64,000 bases of DNA from Flavobacterium sp. LHD-85 (GCF_030929595.1 NZ_JAVFVR010000004.1:1-64000), one strand, 5' to 3'. Counted from the first letter of the stretch, positions 1 through 9,627 are shown. A program made the numbers and translations. The notes: generated by a model from the sequence alone, not told the origin.

Positions 1-107
1 TAAAAGAAGAATTATTACAATATTTATATTACTATAATCATGAAAGACCCCATCAGGGAATTGATGGAAAAAAGCCAATCGAAATGATAAATCCGTTACC
101 GAAATAA
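1..107 (+). CDS. C-terminal end of an integrase/transposase (partial, cut by window edge)
   Basis: An open frame from position 3 to a TAA at 105-107 encodes 34 residues. They include YYNHERPHQGIDGKKPIEMI, the typical end of the DDE integrase core of IS3/IS481-like transposases (YN..RPH.G...PIE). The rest of the gene lies upstream of the window, so I cannot tell whether it is intact or a remnant. No terminal inverted repeat is evident in the ~75 bases that follow. Confidence 0.75.
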   Translation, partial: KEELLQYLYYYNHERPHQGIDGKKPIEMINPLPK

Positions 108-181
108 ATGACTTTTACAGAAATGACAAGATTGTGGAAAAATTAACGAAGAAATGTACATTTCAAAACTAAAAACTACTT

Positions 182-679
182 TTAAATATTTTTCCCCATT
201 ACATAATCCTCCATTAAATACCCATTTCCAATTTCTACATCAACGGTTTCTTTAATTTCAAAGCCTATTTTTTTATAGAAATCTAATGCCGTATTAAATC
301 GGTTTACGTTTAATGATAATTGTTTAGAATTGTTTTCTAAAGCCAGTCTCTCTATAAAATCAAACACTTTTTTTCCATAACCTTTTCCTTGAGTTTCTGG
401 CAAAAGGTAGATTTTATGAATTTTGGTTATAGCTTCATTTTTATAATGATGCTCAATTCCGATAAAGCCAATTGTAGATTCAGAATCTAGAATAAGATAG
501 AATAATTGCTCTTTATTCTCAATTTGCTTTGCCAAAGCCTCATCAGAATAAAACAAACCTAACATATAATCTAATTGCGATTGAGATAAAATTTCACCGT
601 AGGTAATAGGCCAAGTGATGTTTGTAATTTTCTGAATTGTAGTGATATCACCTAATCCTGCTTCTGAAATGCTAATCAT
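182..679 (-). CDS. GNAT-family N-acetyltransferase
   Basis: This 165-residue protein has the GNAT acetyl-CoA fold. A central strand (IHKIYLLPETQGKGYGKKVF) carries the QGKGYGKK pyrophosphate loop, and a C-terminal NRFNTALDFYKKIGFEI segment follows. The substrate cannot be read from the sequence. It lies 20 bases downstream of guaC on the same strand and is probably co-transcribed with it. It could be a peptide, small-molecule or RimI-like acetyltransferase. Confidence 0.85.
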   Translation of the reverse strand: MISISEAGLGDITTIQKITNITWPITYGEILSQSQLDYMLGLFYSDEALAKQIENKEQLFYLILDSESTIGFIGIEHHYKNEAITKIHKIYLLPETQGKGYGKKVFDFIERLALENNSKQLSLNVNRFNTALDFYKKIGFEIKETVDVEIGNGYLMEDYVMGKNI

Positions 680-699
680 AATGTATTTTGAAGTATATT

Positions 700-1740
700 T
701 TATTTAGTGAAAACTTGATTTTCCTGTTCGCTTACGCGGATGAAAGTTGTTCGTTTAGTCAATTCTTTTAATCTTGAAGCCCCTACATAAGTACAAGTGC
801 TTCTAATTCCGCCTAATATATCCAAAACGGTGTGAATCACATCTCCTTTAAACGGAACTTGAACTGTTTTGCCTTCACTTGCTCGATATTCTGCAACACC
901 TCCTGAATGTTTATCCATTGCGGTTTTTGAACTCATTCCGTAAAACTGTTTGAATTTTTCTCCTTTTACTTCGATTAATTCTCCTCCACTTTCTGTATGT
1001 CCTGCGAGCATTCCTCCCAACATTACAAAATCGGCTCCTGCACCAAAAGCTTTTGCTACATCACCTGGAGTTGTACAACCGCCATCGCTTATAATATGTC
1101 CGCCTAAACCGTGAGCTGCGTCCGCACATTCTATAATGGCAGATAATTGCGGATAACCAACGCCAGTTTTTACTCGAGTTGTACAAACAGAACCTGGTCC
1201 AATTCCAACTTTTACGATATCAGCTCCTGCTAACAAAAGTTCTTCGGTCATTTCACCTGTAACTACATTTCCAGCGATTATTATTTTGTCTGGATATTGT
1301 TTTCGAGTTTTCTTTAAAAACTGCACAAAATGCTCTGAATATCCGTTGGCAACATCAATACAGATAAATTTCAATGACGGATTTGCAGTAATTATTTTTT
1401 CTATTTTCTCAAAATCTTCTTTTCCAGTTCCTGTACTTACAGCAATATAATCGTAAAAATCTGGAGTTACATTTTTTAAGAAATTATTCCATTCTTCTAA
1501 AGTGTAATGTTTATGAATGGCTGTAAAAAGTTTTTCTTTTGCCAAAACCTTTGCTGTTTCAAAAGTACCTACGGTATCCATATTGGCAGCCATAATCGGG
1601 ACTCCTGTCCAATTTGCAGTACTGTGCAAAAATTTGAAATTTTGTTCTAAGGAAACTTCAGATCTGCTTTTGAGCGTTGATCTTTTAGGTCTAAACATTA
1701 CGCCTTTAAATCCTAATTTCAGGTCCATTTCTATTCTCAT
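700..1740 (-). CDS. guaC: GMP reductase
   Basis: GMP reductase converts GMP to IMP and ammonia with NADPH, returning guanine nucleotides to the adenine branch. The 346-residue protein is one TIM-barrel domain without the CBS domains of IMP dehydrogenase. The catalytic loop [11 protein letters not shown] places the cysteine at residue 186, the same position as in E. coli GuaC. The glycine-rich phosphate sites [11 protein letters not shown] and [14 protein letters not shown] are present. The start is the only reasonable Met before the first barrel strand. A GNAT gene follows after 20 bases. A TACATTTG box lies upstream at 1763-1770. Confidence 0.95.
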   Translation of the reverse strand: MRIEMDLKLGFKGVMFRPKRSTLKSRSEVSLEQNFKFLHSTANWTGVPIMAANMDTVGTFETAKVLAKEKLFTAIHKHYTLEEWNNFLKNVTPDFYDYIAVSTGTGKEDFEKIEKIITANPSLKFICIDVANGYSEHFVQFLKKTRKQYPDKIIIAGNVVTGEMTEELLLAGADIVKVGIGPGSVCTTRVKTGVGYPQLSAIIECADAAHGLGGHIISDGGCTTPGDVAKAFGAGADFVMLGGMLAGHTESGGELIEVKGEKFKQFYGMSSKTAMDKHSGGVAEYRASEGKTVQVPFKGDVIHTVLDILGGIRSTCTYVGASRLKELTKRTTFIRVSEQENQVFTK

Positions 1741-1762
1741 AGTTCGAGATTTTGGTTACTCT

Positions 1763-1770
1763 CAAATGTA
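1763..1770 (-). promoter_or_regulatory. Putative -7 promoter box of guaC
   Basis: On the minus strand this reads TACATTTG, a match to the Bacteroidota -7 consensus TAnnTTTG, 23 bases before the guaC ATG. No clear -33 TTTG is visible at the expected spacing, so the call rests on one box. Confidence 0.45.
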
Positions 1771-1843
1771 AGAATTTCTGATTTTAGATTTCAGATATTA
1801 GATTAACAAAAACTTGAACTTGTGAACAATTAAGCTATCAATT

Positions 1844-1859
1844 CGCTTTCGCGAAAGCG
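1844..1859. repeat. 16-bp perfect palindrome CGCTTTCGCGAAAGCG
   Basis: The sequence is its own reverse complement and sits in the guaC-miaE gap. About 45 bases further on is a GC-richer segment (GGCTTCGACTTCGCTCAGCC, near 1900-1921). Both stand out from the AT-rich surroundings and resemble dispersed intergenic repeats of flavobacteria. Confidence 0.6.
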
Positions 1860-1965
1860 CTACTCAAAGTAAATTTTGAACTATTTAATATACTTTGCGC
1901 GGGCTTCGACTTCGCTCAGCCTGACAAAACCTGAAACTTTAAACTTGAAACAAAATAAACAAAAA

Positions 1966-2559
1966 CTACCCGTGAATAGTTTCTCCTTTTCCGTAATTGG
2001 TAATGATAGATTCTTCAAAAGCTAACCATTCTCTCCAGCGTTTTTCAACATCAATTCCAACTCCATATTTACGAGCGTAAGTGATAAAAGTTGTGTAATG
2101 TCCAGCTTCGCTTTCCATTAATTCTCTGTAGAAAACAGCTAATTCTTCGTCTTGAATATTTTCTGAAAGCACTTTAAAACGTTCGCAGCTTCTAGCTTCG
2201 ATCATTGCAGAGAAAAGAAGTCTTTCTACTAATCCAGAAACACGGCTTCCGTCTCCGCTTCTTTTCATATATTGGTATAGTTCGTTTACGTAATCATCTT
2301 TACGTTCGCGACCTAATTTTAATCCTTTTTTGATAATGATATTGTGAACCTGCTCAAAATGATCTACTTCTTCTTTTACTAAAGCCAATAAATCTTGAAC
2401 CAAATCCTGATGTTCTGGATTGTTTGTAATAATTGTAATCGCGTTTGTTGCTGCTTTTTGCTCGCACCAAGCGTGATCTGTTAAGATTTCTTCGATGTTT
2501 TTCTCAACAATATTTACCCATCTTGGGTCGGTTGGCAATTGTAATCTTAATACGCCCAT
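1966..2559 (-). CDS. miaE: tRNA-(ms2io6A)-hydroxylase
   Basis: MiaE is a ferritin-like diiron monooxygenase that hydroxylates the isopentenyl group of ms2i6A37 in tRNA. Carboxylate/histidine motifs on separate helices are visible: EEVDHFEQVH, IEARSCERF and ESEAGHY. I choose the internal ATG at 2559 (MGVLRLQLPTDPRW, 197 residues). The 12 codons upstream (to 2595) are made of AAGTC-type intergenic repeat sequence that recurs inverted near 2669-2700. miaA, which starts the same modification, is also in this window. Confidence 0.85.
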   Translation of the reverse strand: MGVLRLQLPTDPRWVNIVEKNIEEILTDHAWCEQKAATNAITIITNNPEHQDLVQDLLALVKEEVDHFEQVHNIIIKKGLKLGRERKDDYVNELYQYMKRSGDGSRVSGLVERLLFSAMIEARSCERFKVLSENIQDEELAVFYRELMESEAGHYTTFITYARKYGVGIDVEKRWREWLAFEESIITNYGKGETIHG

Positions 2560-2708
2560 TTTTTTAAGTCTTAAAGTTTGAAAGTCAAAAGTCATAAAGT
2601 CATTGGAAAACTTTAAAAGAAAAATCGAAGATCAAAAAACTAAACATAGAAATTCACATTCCTTTTTTAGACTTTTGACCTTCGACTTTAAGACTTTACG
2701 ACTAATTT

Positions 2709-3983
2709 TTAATAAGCAAAAATTGGTCTTTCGCTCATCATATCGTTTACTTGTTCAGCAACTTCTTCGATAACAGCTTCATCTGTATGGTTAGATAAAA
2801 CTTTATCAATAAGTGCAACAATAGTTTCCATATCTTTTTCAACTAAACCACGAGTTGTGATTGCAGCTGTTCCAACACGAATTCCAGACGTGATAAATGG
2901 AGATTTATCATCAAAAGGAACCATGTTTTTGTTTACTGTAATTTCAGCTTTTACTAATGCGTTTTCAGCTTCTTTACCAGAAATATTTTTATTTCTTAAG
3001 TCAATAAGCATCATGTGGTTATCAGTTCCGCCAGAGATGATGTTGTAACCTCTTTTTACAAAAGCATCAGCCATTGCGTTTGCATTTTTTTGCAATTGCA
3101 TTGCATAAGTAAAGAACTCATCTTTAAGTGCTTCTCCAAAAGCAACCGCTTTAGCAGCAATAATATGCATTAAAGGCCCACCTTGATTTCCTGGGAAAAC
3201 AGCTAAGTCTAATAATGAAGACATCATTCTAATTTCTCCTTTTGGAGTTGTTAACCCCTGTGGATTTGGGAAATCTTTCCCCATTAAGATCAAACCTCCA
3301 CGTGGTCCTCTTAATGTTTTGTGAGTTGTTGTAGAAACAATATGACAATGTGGAATTGGATCGTTCATTAATCCTTTTGCAATAAGACCTGCTGGGTGTG
3401 AAATATCAGCAAATAAAATCGCCCCTACGCTGTCCGCAATTTGTCTGAAACGAGCAAAATCCATATCACGAGAATAAGCCGAAGCTCCAGCGATGATTAA
3501 TTTTGGCTGTTCTTTAGTTGCAATTTCTTGAATTTTATCATAATCTAAACGACCCGTTTCAGCATCTACACCGTAGAATACCGGACGATACAAACGTCCT
3601 GAGAAGTTTACTGGAGAACCGTGAGTTAAGTGACCTCCGTGAGATAAATCGAAACCTAAAATAGTATCACCAGGATTTAAACAAGCATGGTAAACAGATG
3701 TATTTGCCTGAGAACCTGAGTGAGGCTGCACGTTTGCATATTCAGCGCCAAATAATTCTTTAGCTCTGTCAATAGCAATCTGCTCAATAACGTCAACTAC
3801 TTCACAACCGCCGTAGTATCTTTTGCCAGGATAACCCTCAGCATATTTATTAGTTAAAACAGACCCTGCTGCTGCCATTACTTCATCACTTACAAAATTC
3901 TCAGAAGCAATAAGCTCTAGTCCGTGAATTTGTCTTTCTTTCTCCTCTTGGATAAGATCAAAAATTTGTTCGTCGCGTTGCAT
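2709..3983 (-). CDS. glyA: Serine hydroxymethyltransferase
   Basis: GlyA is a PLP enzyme that interconverts serine plus tetrahydrofolate with glycine plus 5,10-methylene-THF, the main one-carbon source. The 424-residue protein shows the PLP-lysine motif [14 protein letters not shown] and the substrate segments [15 protein letters not shown] and [11 protein letters not shown]. The ATG at 3983 ([14 protein letters not shown]) is chosen over the in-frame codon at 4034. The extra 17 residues have no counterpart in the family, and the promoter box at 4009-4016 lies inside them. It is divergent from fahA. Confidence 0.96.
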   Translation of the reverse strand: MQRDEQIFDLIQEEKERQIHGLELIASENFVSDEVMAAAGSVLTNKYAEGYPGKRYYGGCEVVDVIEQIAIDRAKELFGAEYANVQPHSGSQANTSVYHACLNPGDTILGFDLSHGGHLTHGSPVNFSGRLYRPVFYGVDAETGRLDYDKIQEIATKEQPKLIIAGASAYSRDMDFARFRQIADSVGAILFADISHPAGLIAKGLMNDPIPHCHIVSTTTHKTLRGPRGGLILMGKDFPNPQGLTTPKGEIRMMSSLLDLAVFPGNQGGPLMHIIAAKAVAFGEALKDEFFTYAMQLQKNANAMADAFVKRGYNIISGGTDNHMMLIDLRNKNISGKEAENALVKAEITVNKNMVPFDDKSPFITSGIRVGTAAITTRGLVEKDMETIVALIDKVLSNHTDEAVIEEVAEQVNDMMSERPIFAY

Positions 3984-4008
3984 TTTTTTGTTTTTCGTTA
4001 ATTTCACG

Positions 4009-4035
4009 CAAAAATACAAAAAAACGTTTGTCAAA
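4009..4035 (-). promoter_or_regulatory. Putative glyA promoter
   Basis: The minus strand carries TTTG (4035-4032) and TATTTTTG (4016-4009), a -33/-7 pair with a short 15-base spacer. The predicted leader is about 20-25 bases long. The TTTG is half of a GTTTGTCAAAC palindrome shared with the divergent fahA promoter. Confidence 0.5.
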
Positions 4036-4057
4036 CAGCTAGATTATGATATATTTG
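4027..4057 (+). promoter_or_regulatory. Putative fahA promoter
   Basis: TTTG at 4027-4030 and TATATTTG at 4050-4057 are separated by 19 bases, an excellent match to the Bacteroidota TTTG-N19-TAnnTTTG pattern. The start codon of fahA is at 4093, leaving a leader of about 30 bases. The -33 box overlaps the palindrome used by the glyA promoter. Confidence 0.6.
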
Positions 4058-4092
4058 ACATGTAATTTTTCAACAAACAATTAACATTAAAC

Positions 4093-5379
4093 ATGCCAAT
4101 AACCGCCAACGATACCAATAGAAAATCATGGTTAGAAGTGCCACAAAATAGCGACTTCCCTATTCAGAATATTCCTTTCGGTGTATTTCTTACCAAAGAA
4201 AATGTCGTTACTGTAGGAACAAGAATTGGCGATTATGCCATAGATTTAGGGGCTTTGCAGCAATTAAACTATTTTGAAGGAATAGAATTAACCGATGATA
4301 TGTTTATGCAGGATACGCTAAATGATTTTATTTCTGATGGAAAAAAAACATGGCGTCTGGTTCGAAATCGCATCGCTGAGATTTTTGACGAAACCAACCC
4401 GCAGTTAAGAGATACAACAAAACATCGCGATATTGTTATATTTAAAATCGAAGACGTAGAAATGCAATTGCCAGTTTTAATTGGTGATTATACGGACTTT
4501 TATTCAAGCAGAGAACATGCTACCAATGTAGGTAAAATGTTCCGTGATCCAGACAATGCATTATTGCCAAACTGGCTTCATATTCCGGTTGGATACCATG
4601 GAAGAAGTTCTACAATTGTTCCTTCTGGAATTCCAGTACACCGACCAATGGGGCAAACGTTACCTGCTGGTCATGACACGCCTGTTTTTGGTGCTTCTCG
4701 TTTAGTCGATTTTGAATTAGAAACCGCTTTTATTACTACGGATGTGAATGTAATGGGCGAAAATATTTCAACTTATGAAGCTGAAGATTATATTTTCGGA
4801 ATGGTTTTACTAAATGATTGGAGTGCGCGCGATATTCAGAAATGGGAATATGTGCCTCTTGGTCCATTTTTAGCTAAAAACTTCGCTACTTCAATTTCAC
4901 CTTGGATTGTAACTATGGATGCTTTGGAACCTTTTAGAACAAAAGGACCTAAACAAGACCCAACACCACTTCCATATTTGCAGACTAAAGGAAAAAAAGC
5001 TTTTGACATTCATTTGGAAGTTTCATTAAAACCTGAAAATCAAGAAGAAGAAACTGTAGTTTCAAGATCTAATTTCAAATACTTATACTGGTCAATGAGC
5101 CAGCAGCTAGCGCATCATACTTCTAATGGATGCCGTGTAAACTCTGGTGACATGATGGGTTCTGGAACAATTTCTGGTCCAACTCCTGATAGTTTTGGTT
5201 CTATGCTAGAATTAACTTGGGGAGGAAAAAATCCGTTGAAGTTAAAAGATGGAAGCGAACGTAAATTTATTGAAGATAATGACACCGTAATTATTCGTGG
5301 ATTCTGTGAAAATACAGAAGTAAGAATTGGTTTTGGAGAAGTTTCTAGCCAATTGCTACCTCCTTTCATTAAACAATGA
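4093..5379 (+). CDS. fahA: Fumarylacetoacetase
   Basis: FahA hydrolyses fumarylacetoacetate to fumarate and acetoacetate, the last step of tyrosine/homogentisate breakdown. The 428-residue protein has an N-terminal FAH domain (PFGVFLTKENVVTVGTRIGD) and the catalytic FAA_hydrolase domain. Family signatures include DFYSSREHATNVGKMFRDPD, VGYHGRSSTIV, DFELETAFIT and NDWSARDIQKWEY. Homogentisate dioxygenase is not adjacent. The gene stands alone between a divergent glyA and a strong terminator. Confidence 0.95.
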   Translation: MPITANDTNRKSWLEVPQNSDFPIQNIPFGVFLTKENVVTVGTRIGDYAIDLGALQQLNYFEGIELTDDMFMQDTLNDFISDGKKTWRLVRNRIAEIFDETNPQLRDTTKHRDIVIFKIEDVEMQLPVLIGDYTDFYSSREHATNVGKMFRDPDNALLPNWLHIPVGYHGRSSTIVPSGIPVHRPMGQTLPAGHDTPVFGASRLVDFELETAFITTDVNVMGENISTYEAEDYIFGMVLLNDWSARDIQKWEYVPLGPFLAKNFATSISPWIVTMDALEPFRTKGPKQDPTPLPYLQTKGKKAFDIHLEVSLKPENQEEETVVSRSNFKYLYWSMSQQLAHHTSNGCRVNSGDMMGSGTISGPTPDSFGSMLELTWGGKNPLKLKDGSERKFIEDNDTVIIRGFCENTEVRIGFGEVSSQLLPPFIKQ

Positions 5380-5413
5380 AGAGCAGAGCAATCTGAAGAG
5401 ATATAGAAATAAA

Positions 5414-5444
5414 AAAACCTTGGCGATAAACCAAGGTTTTTTTT
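5414..5444 (+). terminator. Rho-independent terminator after fahA
   Basis: AAACCTTGG and CCAAGGTTT pair around a CGATAAA loop, followed by eight T. The preceding A-run makes it usable in the opposite direction too, for the convergent gene that ends at 5487. Confidence 0.85.
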
Positions 5445-5486
5445 ATGCTTTATATTTATCTTGAAAAAGTTGAAAGAAAAAGCTAT

Positions 5487-6671
5487 TTATTCTAAAATTA
5501 CCTTTACCCAAACCAAACGATGATCTGAACTGGATTCGCGTTTTTCAACTAATTCTGACATTGGTTCGCCTTTGGCAGGCCAGAATACACCGCTGTTAAC
5601 AACCTTAAATCCGAGTCTGGACGGCAATACATAGTCAGCGCGCATTCTCCAAAAGGCTGTATGATTAACTCCAAAAGGATTTTTAGGACTAAATTCAGCA
5701 CCACCTTTACTGGCGGGCGTAAAGTCGCTATTAATTTTCGGATTCTCTACTAAAGACTTTATCCCTTCTCTAATAGCATCCTTCTCAACTGGTGAAGCGT
5801 TTTGATCGCCCAATATGACAAATCGAGAATTTGAAGACAAACCACCTTTTACCCCTTTATCATCATAAATATACGAAGCCGCATTGTCTGAAATATAATC
5901 TCTCCAAAATCGGATTTCATCATGATTTCTTTTTCCATTGCGATCTTCAGTACCATCAAAAGTAGGAGGAGTTGGATGACTGGCTAAAATATGAACGGTT
6001 TCATTGCCAATCTGCACAGGAACATCCCAATGAGATTTTGAAGATAATGGAAATTCCTTCCATGCTTTCTTGCTATACCAATCTGATCCATCTGCTTTTT
6101 TAGTAATCAATGCTCCAGGCATATCTTTCCATTTAAAATGTTGAAAAGTGCGAACCGCATTAACATCAATAGGATATTTAGACAAAAGCATCATCCCATA
6201 TTGCCCAGGATACATACCAAATGCCCATGCATCATTTCCAAAATTATCCAACTTTCCATCATTGTTCAAATCATAAGGACTTGGCTGGCCAGTATTCACT
6301 GTTGAATAATAGTAATAAGGATAATCGATTACTGCAGCTCCGCCTTGGCTCACATTTAAATAATTTTTAATAAACGCCTTTACACCAAGTTCAGGGTCTT
6401 TAATATAATCAAATTCGTTTAGCAAAATAACGTCTGGTCTAACGGTCTGAATAATCTGGGCAATATTCCTGATTTGAGTATTATGCCCTGAATTAAGCTG
6501 ATAAATCAATATTTGCTCCGATTTTCCCATTGCGCCTTTTGGAGAATAATTATCAGATTCCATACTCACATTGTAGGTAGCAAATGTAAGTTCCGTTTTT
6601 TTCTTCGACTCAGATTGTGAAAATAAAACTCCGGAAGAAAGCACGGAAAGGACAAAAAATATTTTCTTCAT
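5487..6671 (-). CDS. Secreted endonuclease/exonuclease/phosphatase-family protein
   Basis: The 394-residue protein starts with a Sec signal peptide (cleavage after about FSQS, residue 20). It has the metal-dependent phosphoesterase fold: FATYNVSMES, an Asn-Glu motif VILLNEFDYI, ILASHPTPP, ILGDQNASP and the C-terminal SSDHRLVWVKV. These are the DNase I/sphingomyelinase-type catalytic Glu, Asp-Asn and Asp-His pairs. Likely location is periplasm or exterior. The substrate (nucleic acid, phospholipid or inositol phosphate) cannot be assigned. A Ca-binding-like DLNNDGKLDNFGND loop sits near residue 130. Confidence 0.85.
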   Translation of the reverse strand: MKKIFFVLSVLSSGVLFSQSESKKKTELTFATYNVSMESDNYSPKGAMGKSEQILIYQLNSGHNTQIRNIAQIIQTVRPDVILLNEFDYIKDPELGVKAFIKNYLNVSQGGAAVIDYPYYYYSTVNTGQPSPYDLNNDGKLDNFGNDAWAFGMYPGQYGMMLLSKYPIDVNAVRTFQHFKWKDMPGALITKKADGSDWYSKKAWKEFPLSSKSHWDVPVQIGNETVHILASHPTPPTFDGTEDRNGKRNHDEIRFWRDYISDNAASYIYDDKGVKGGLSSNSRFVILGDQNASPVEKDAIREGIKSLVENPKINSDFTPASKGGAEFSPKNPFGVNHTAFWRMRADYVLPSRLGFKVVNSGVFWPAKGEPMSELVEKRESSSDHRLVWVKVILE

Positions 6672-6763
6672 ATAAAATTAAATCTGCATTTCTGCATTGT
6701 TGAACATACGAATATAAGAAGGATGTTGGGACACATGACAAATCCGTCTGTTAAATATACAAC

Positions 6764-6793
6764 AAAAAAAGCTGCCACTTTTGGTGACAGCTT
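6764..6793 (-). terminator. Terminator after aguA
   Basis: On the minus strand AAGCTGTCACC and GTGGCAGCTT form a stem with an A-rich loop followed by a T-run. It lies about 90 bases after the aguA stop. Confidence 0.75.
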
Positions 6794-6884
6794 ATATGAC
6801 ACAAGAAAGTCTCTGTATATCTGATAATTTTATCACAGATTAAAAAAATCAAAGCGATTATTTTATAATCTGTGGCTACTATTT

Positions 6885-7925
6885 TTATGCAGGAATCTGC
6901 TGACTTAAGCAATGCAAAGTTCCGAACCCCCAAATGAAATCAATACAACTTATACCGATAACTTCTCTATCAGGGAAACATTCTGCTAAAATATTCAATG
7001 CTACTCTATCGTTACTATCGTTAAATGTTGGCACTAAAACACAATTATTCAAAATCAAGAAATTAGCATAACTTGCTGGCAATCTTAAATCTTCAAAATC
7101 AACGCGTTTTGGCATTGGCAAAGCTACAATTACTGGAGATTTTCCGTTTTCTAATTTCGCATTTTGCAAACGCTTCAAATTATCCTGCAAAGGTTTGTAG
7201 TTTGAATCGTTTTTATCCGTTTCTACAATTGTAACAATCGTATCTTCGTTTACAAATCGGCATAAATCGTCGATATGTCCGTGAGTATCATCTCCTTCAA
7301 TTCCGTCGCCTAACCAAATTACATTGGTAACGCCAAGATATTCTTTAAAAACTGCTTCGTAATCTTCTTTAGTAAAACCAGGATTTCTCAACTGAATTGT
7401 TGGATGCATTAGACACTCTTCAGAAGTCAGTAAAGTTCCCTTTCCGTTTACGTCAATTGCTCCACCTTCAACAATTACTGGTTTTCCTTTGTACATTACC
7501 TGCGTTAACGGAACATCAATAAAATCAGCAACCTTGCCTGGAACAAATTTATCTAATTGATAATTTTTATATTTTGCCCAACCGTTGAAATTGAAATTCA
7601 ACGCTTCTCTTTTCGAACCATTTTTCACAATAATTGGTCCAGAATCGCGCATCCAGCTTCTATTGGTTTTATGAATAATATAAGAAACATTTTTAAGGTT
7701 TACGCGCGCTCTTTCAAGCATATCAGCTACTTTTTCTTTTAGCTTTTCATCAGCAACCACTAAAAAAACAGTTTCAAAAGTCGCCACTTTTTTTATAAAT
7801 TCTACAAAAGCCCATTGAACGGCTTCATATTTTCCCGGCCAATCGTTACCATTATGCGGAAAGCACAATACGATTCCTTGTTGCTTTTCCCATTCTGCTG
7901 GAAATCTTCTATTATTTGTTGACAT
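6885..7925 (-). CDS. aguA: Agmatine deiminase (PPAD family)
   Basis: This enzyme hydrolyses agmatine to N-carbamoylputrescine and ammonia, the first step of the agmatine route to putrescine. The 346-residue guanidino-group-modifying fold shows the substrate motifs RDSGPIIV and EGGAIDVNGKG, and DGIEGDDTHGHIDD with the catalytic Asp/His. The C-terminal nucleophile is in GTLHCLSQQIPA (Cys339). The next enzyme, AguB, is encoded at 11436-12326 on the same strand but separated by two plus-strand genes. It could also act as a broader peptidyl-arginine deiminase, but the length and motifs fit AguA. Confidence 0.92.
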   Translation of the reverse strand: MSTNNRRFPAEWEKQQGIVLCFPHNGNDWPGKYEAVQWAFVEFIKKVATFETVFLVVADEKLKEKVADMLERARVNLKNVSYIIHKTNRSWMRDSGPIIVKNGSKREALNFNFNGWAKYKNYQLDKFVPGKVADFIDVPLTQVMYKGKPVIVEGGAIDVNGKGTLLTSEECLMHPTIQLRNPGFTKEDYEAVFKEYLGVTNVIWLGDGIEGDDTHGHIDDLCRFVNEDTIVTIVETDKNDSNYKPLQDNLKRLQNAKLENGKSPVIVALPMPKRVDFEDLRLPASYANFLILNNCVLVPTFNDSNDRVALNILAECFPDREVIGISCIDFIWGFGTLHCLSQQIPA

Positions 7926-7949
7926 AAATAGGTTCTAATTTAGAAAGTG

Positions 7950-7957
7950 CAAAGATA
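7950..7957 (-). promoter_or_regulatory. Putative -7 box of aguA
   Basis: The minus strand reads TATCTTTG (TAnnTTTG), 24 bases upstream of the aguA ATG. No good -33 element was found. Confidence 0.45.
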
Positions 7958-8081
7958 AGCATTCGTTAGGATTATAAAACATTTGATTGAAATTCGTCAA
8001 TAATTTCACAAAAATTATCCTGCAAAATTTAAGTTAAAGATTAAATAATACAGACTTAATATTTAACACAGAGCTCAGAAT

Positions 8082-8089
8082 TACTTTTG
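8082..8089 (+). promoter_or_regulatory. Putative -7 box of the choice-of-anchor lipoprotein gene
   Basis: TACTTTTG fits TAnnTTTG and lies 20 bases before the ATG at 8110. There is no clear -33 TTTG. Confidence 0.4.
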
Positions 8090-8109
8090 CCAAAACTAAA
8101 AACTAACAC

Positions 8110-9627
8110 ATGAAAAATTTATCTCTATCATTATTGGCTGCTCTTTTTATATTGGCAAGCTGTAACAATGATGAAAATTCAAACAGCGAACCAGAAGTTG
8201 TTGTCAATGAAAATCCTGGAACTTTTAAAGAAATAGGTTCTGTTACAATTGGCGGAGAAGCTGCTGCTGAAATTTCTGCTTACTGCGAAAAAACAAAACG
8301 TCTTTTTACTGTAAACAACAGCGGTGTAAACCAAATCGACATTATTGATATTACAGATCCGACAAAACCACTTAAAATCGGAAAAATTGATTTAGTTGCT
8401 TACGAAGGTGCTGCAAATAGTGTTTCTGTTTTTGACGGAAAACTGGCGGTTGCTTTAGAATCTACTGTAAACAAACAAGGAAATGGAAAAGTAGTTGTTT
8501 TTAATACTTCAGACTATAGCTTAATCAAGCAAGTGGCTGTTGGTGCTTTACCAGATATGATTACTTTTTCTCCAGACGGAAAATATATCATGACTGCTAA
8601 TGAAGGCGAGCCAAATACAGATTATTCACAGGATCCAAACGGGACTATTTCTATTATTGAAACTAGCACTTATAATGTGACAACTTTAGATTTCGCATCA
8701 TTTGCAGGTCAGGCAGAAACATTGAAAAAAGATGGTTTTAGGGTTTCAAAATTTGCTAAAAGTTTTGCGCAAGATATCGAGCCAGAATACATTACTATTT
8801 CTGATGATTCTAAAACTGCTTGGGTAACATTGCAAGAAAATAATGGTGTTGCAAAAGTTGACTTAACTTCTAAAACTATTACTTCCATTTATCCATTAGG
8901 ATTAAAAGATTACAACACAGCTGAAAACGCAATTGATGTAAGCGATAGTGACAGCAAAATTGCTTTTAACCCTTGGAAGGTAAAAGGGCTTTATATGCCA
9001 GATGCGATCAGCCATTTTACAGTTAACAATACTCCTTATTTTGTTACTGCAAATGAAGGTGATGCAAGAGAATACACAGCTTACACTGATGTGAAACGCA
9101 TGAAAAGCATGACGCTTGATGCAACAGCTTTCCCAGATGCTGCTACTTTAAAATTAGACGCAAATTTAGGAAGATTAAATCTTGTTGCTGACATGGGAGA
9201 TACTGATGGAGATGGAGATTTAGACCAAATGGTAAGTTTTGGAGGAAGATCTTTTTCTATATGGAATGGAACTACTGGGAAAATCGTTTTTGACAGCAAA
9301 AATGATGTTGACAAGAAAACAAACGAATTAGGCACATATGACGATAAGAGAAGTGACGATAAAGGTTCTGAGCCAGAAGCTGTAGTTGCAGCTAAAATGG
9401 GCAATCAAAACATTTTATTTGTTGGCTTAGAAAGATCTGATGCTTTTATGGTTTATGATGCTACAAATCCAACTTCGCCACAATATTTACAAACTGTAAA
9501 AACAGGTGATGCACCAGAAGGCATTCTTTTTATTCCGGCTTCAAAAAGTCCAACAAAAAGAAGCTTATTGGTCGTAAGCAGCGAAGGAGATGGATCTGTT
9601 AAAATTTATCAGCCCGATTTAAAATAA
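8110..9627 (+). CDS. Choice-of-anchor I family lipoprotein (beta-propeller-like)
   Basis: The 505-residue protein has a lipoprotein signal (LFILASCNNDEN, Cys at about 19) followed by a low-complexity Asn/Glu linker. The body resembles the choice-of-anchor I/phytase-like propeller family: repeated blades such as FSPDGKYIMTANEGEPNTDY, YFVTANEGDAREYTAY and DMGDTDGDGDLDQMVSFGGR (an acidic Ca-binding-like loop), ending DAPEGILFIPA and VVSSEGDGSVKIY. Related proteins are often cell-surface and sometimes fused to phosphatase domains. No such domain is present here, so no enzymatic role is claimed. It is probably monocistronic, with a terminator at 9651. Confidence 0.8.
   Translation: MKNLSLSLLAALFILASCNNDENSNSEPEVVVNENPGTFKEIGSVTIGGEAAAEISAYCEKTKRLFTVNNSGVNQIDIIDITDPTKPLKIGKIDLVAYEGAANSVSVFDGKLAVALESTVNKQGNGKVVVFNTSDYSLIKQVAVGALPDMITFSPDGKYIMTANEGEPNTDYSQDPNGTISIIETSTYNVTTLDFASFAGQAETLKKDGFRVSKFAKSFAQDIEPEYITISDDSKTAWVTLQENNGVAKVDLTSKTITSIYPLGLKDYNTAENAIDVSDSDSKIAFNPWKVKGLYMPDAISHFTVNNTPYFVTANEGDAREYTAYTDVKRMKSMTLDATAFPDAATLKLDANLGRLNLVADMGDTDGDGDLDQMVSFGGRSFSIWNGTTGKIVFDSKNDVDKKTNELGTYDDKRSDDKGSEPEAVVAAKMGNQNILFVGLERSDAFMVYDATNPTSPQYLQTVKTGDAPEGILFIPASKSPTKRSLLVVSSEGDGSVKIYQPDLK

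Noticed and set aside
6751-6933. 60-codon frame overlapping the aguA 3' end
   Set aside because: It runs through the aguA terminator hairpin and overlaps the end of a certain gene.
9081-9404. 107-codon minus-strand frame inside the choice-of-anchor gene
   Set aside because: It is Ser/Pro-rich antisense of a real coding region.
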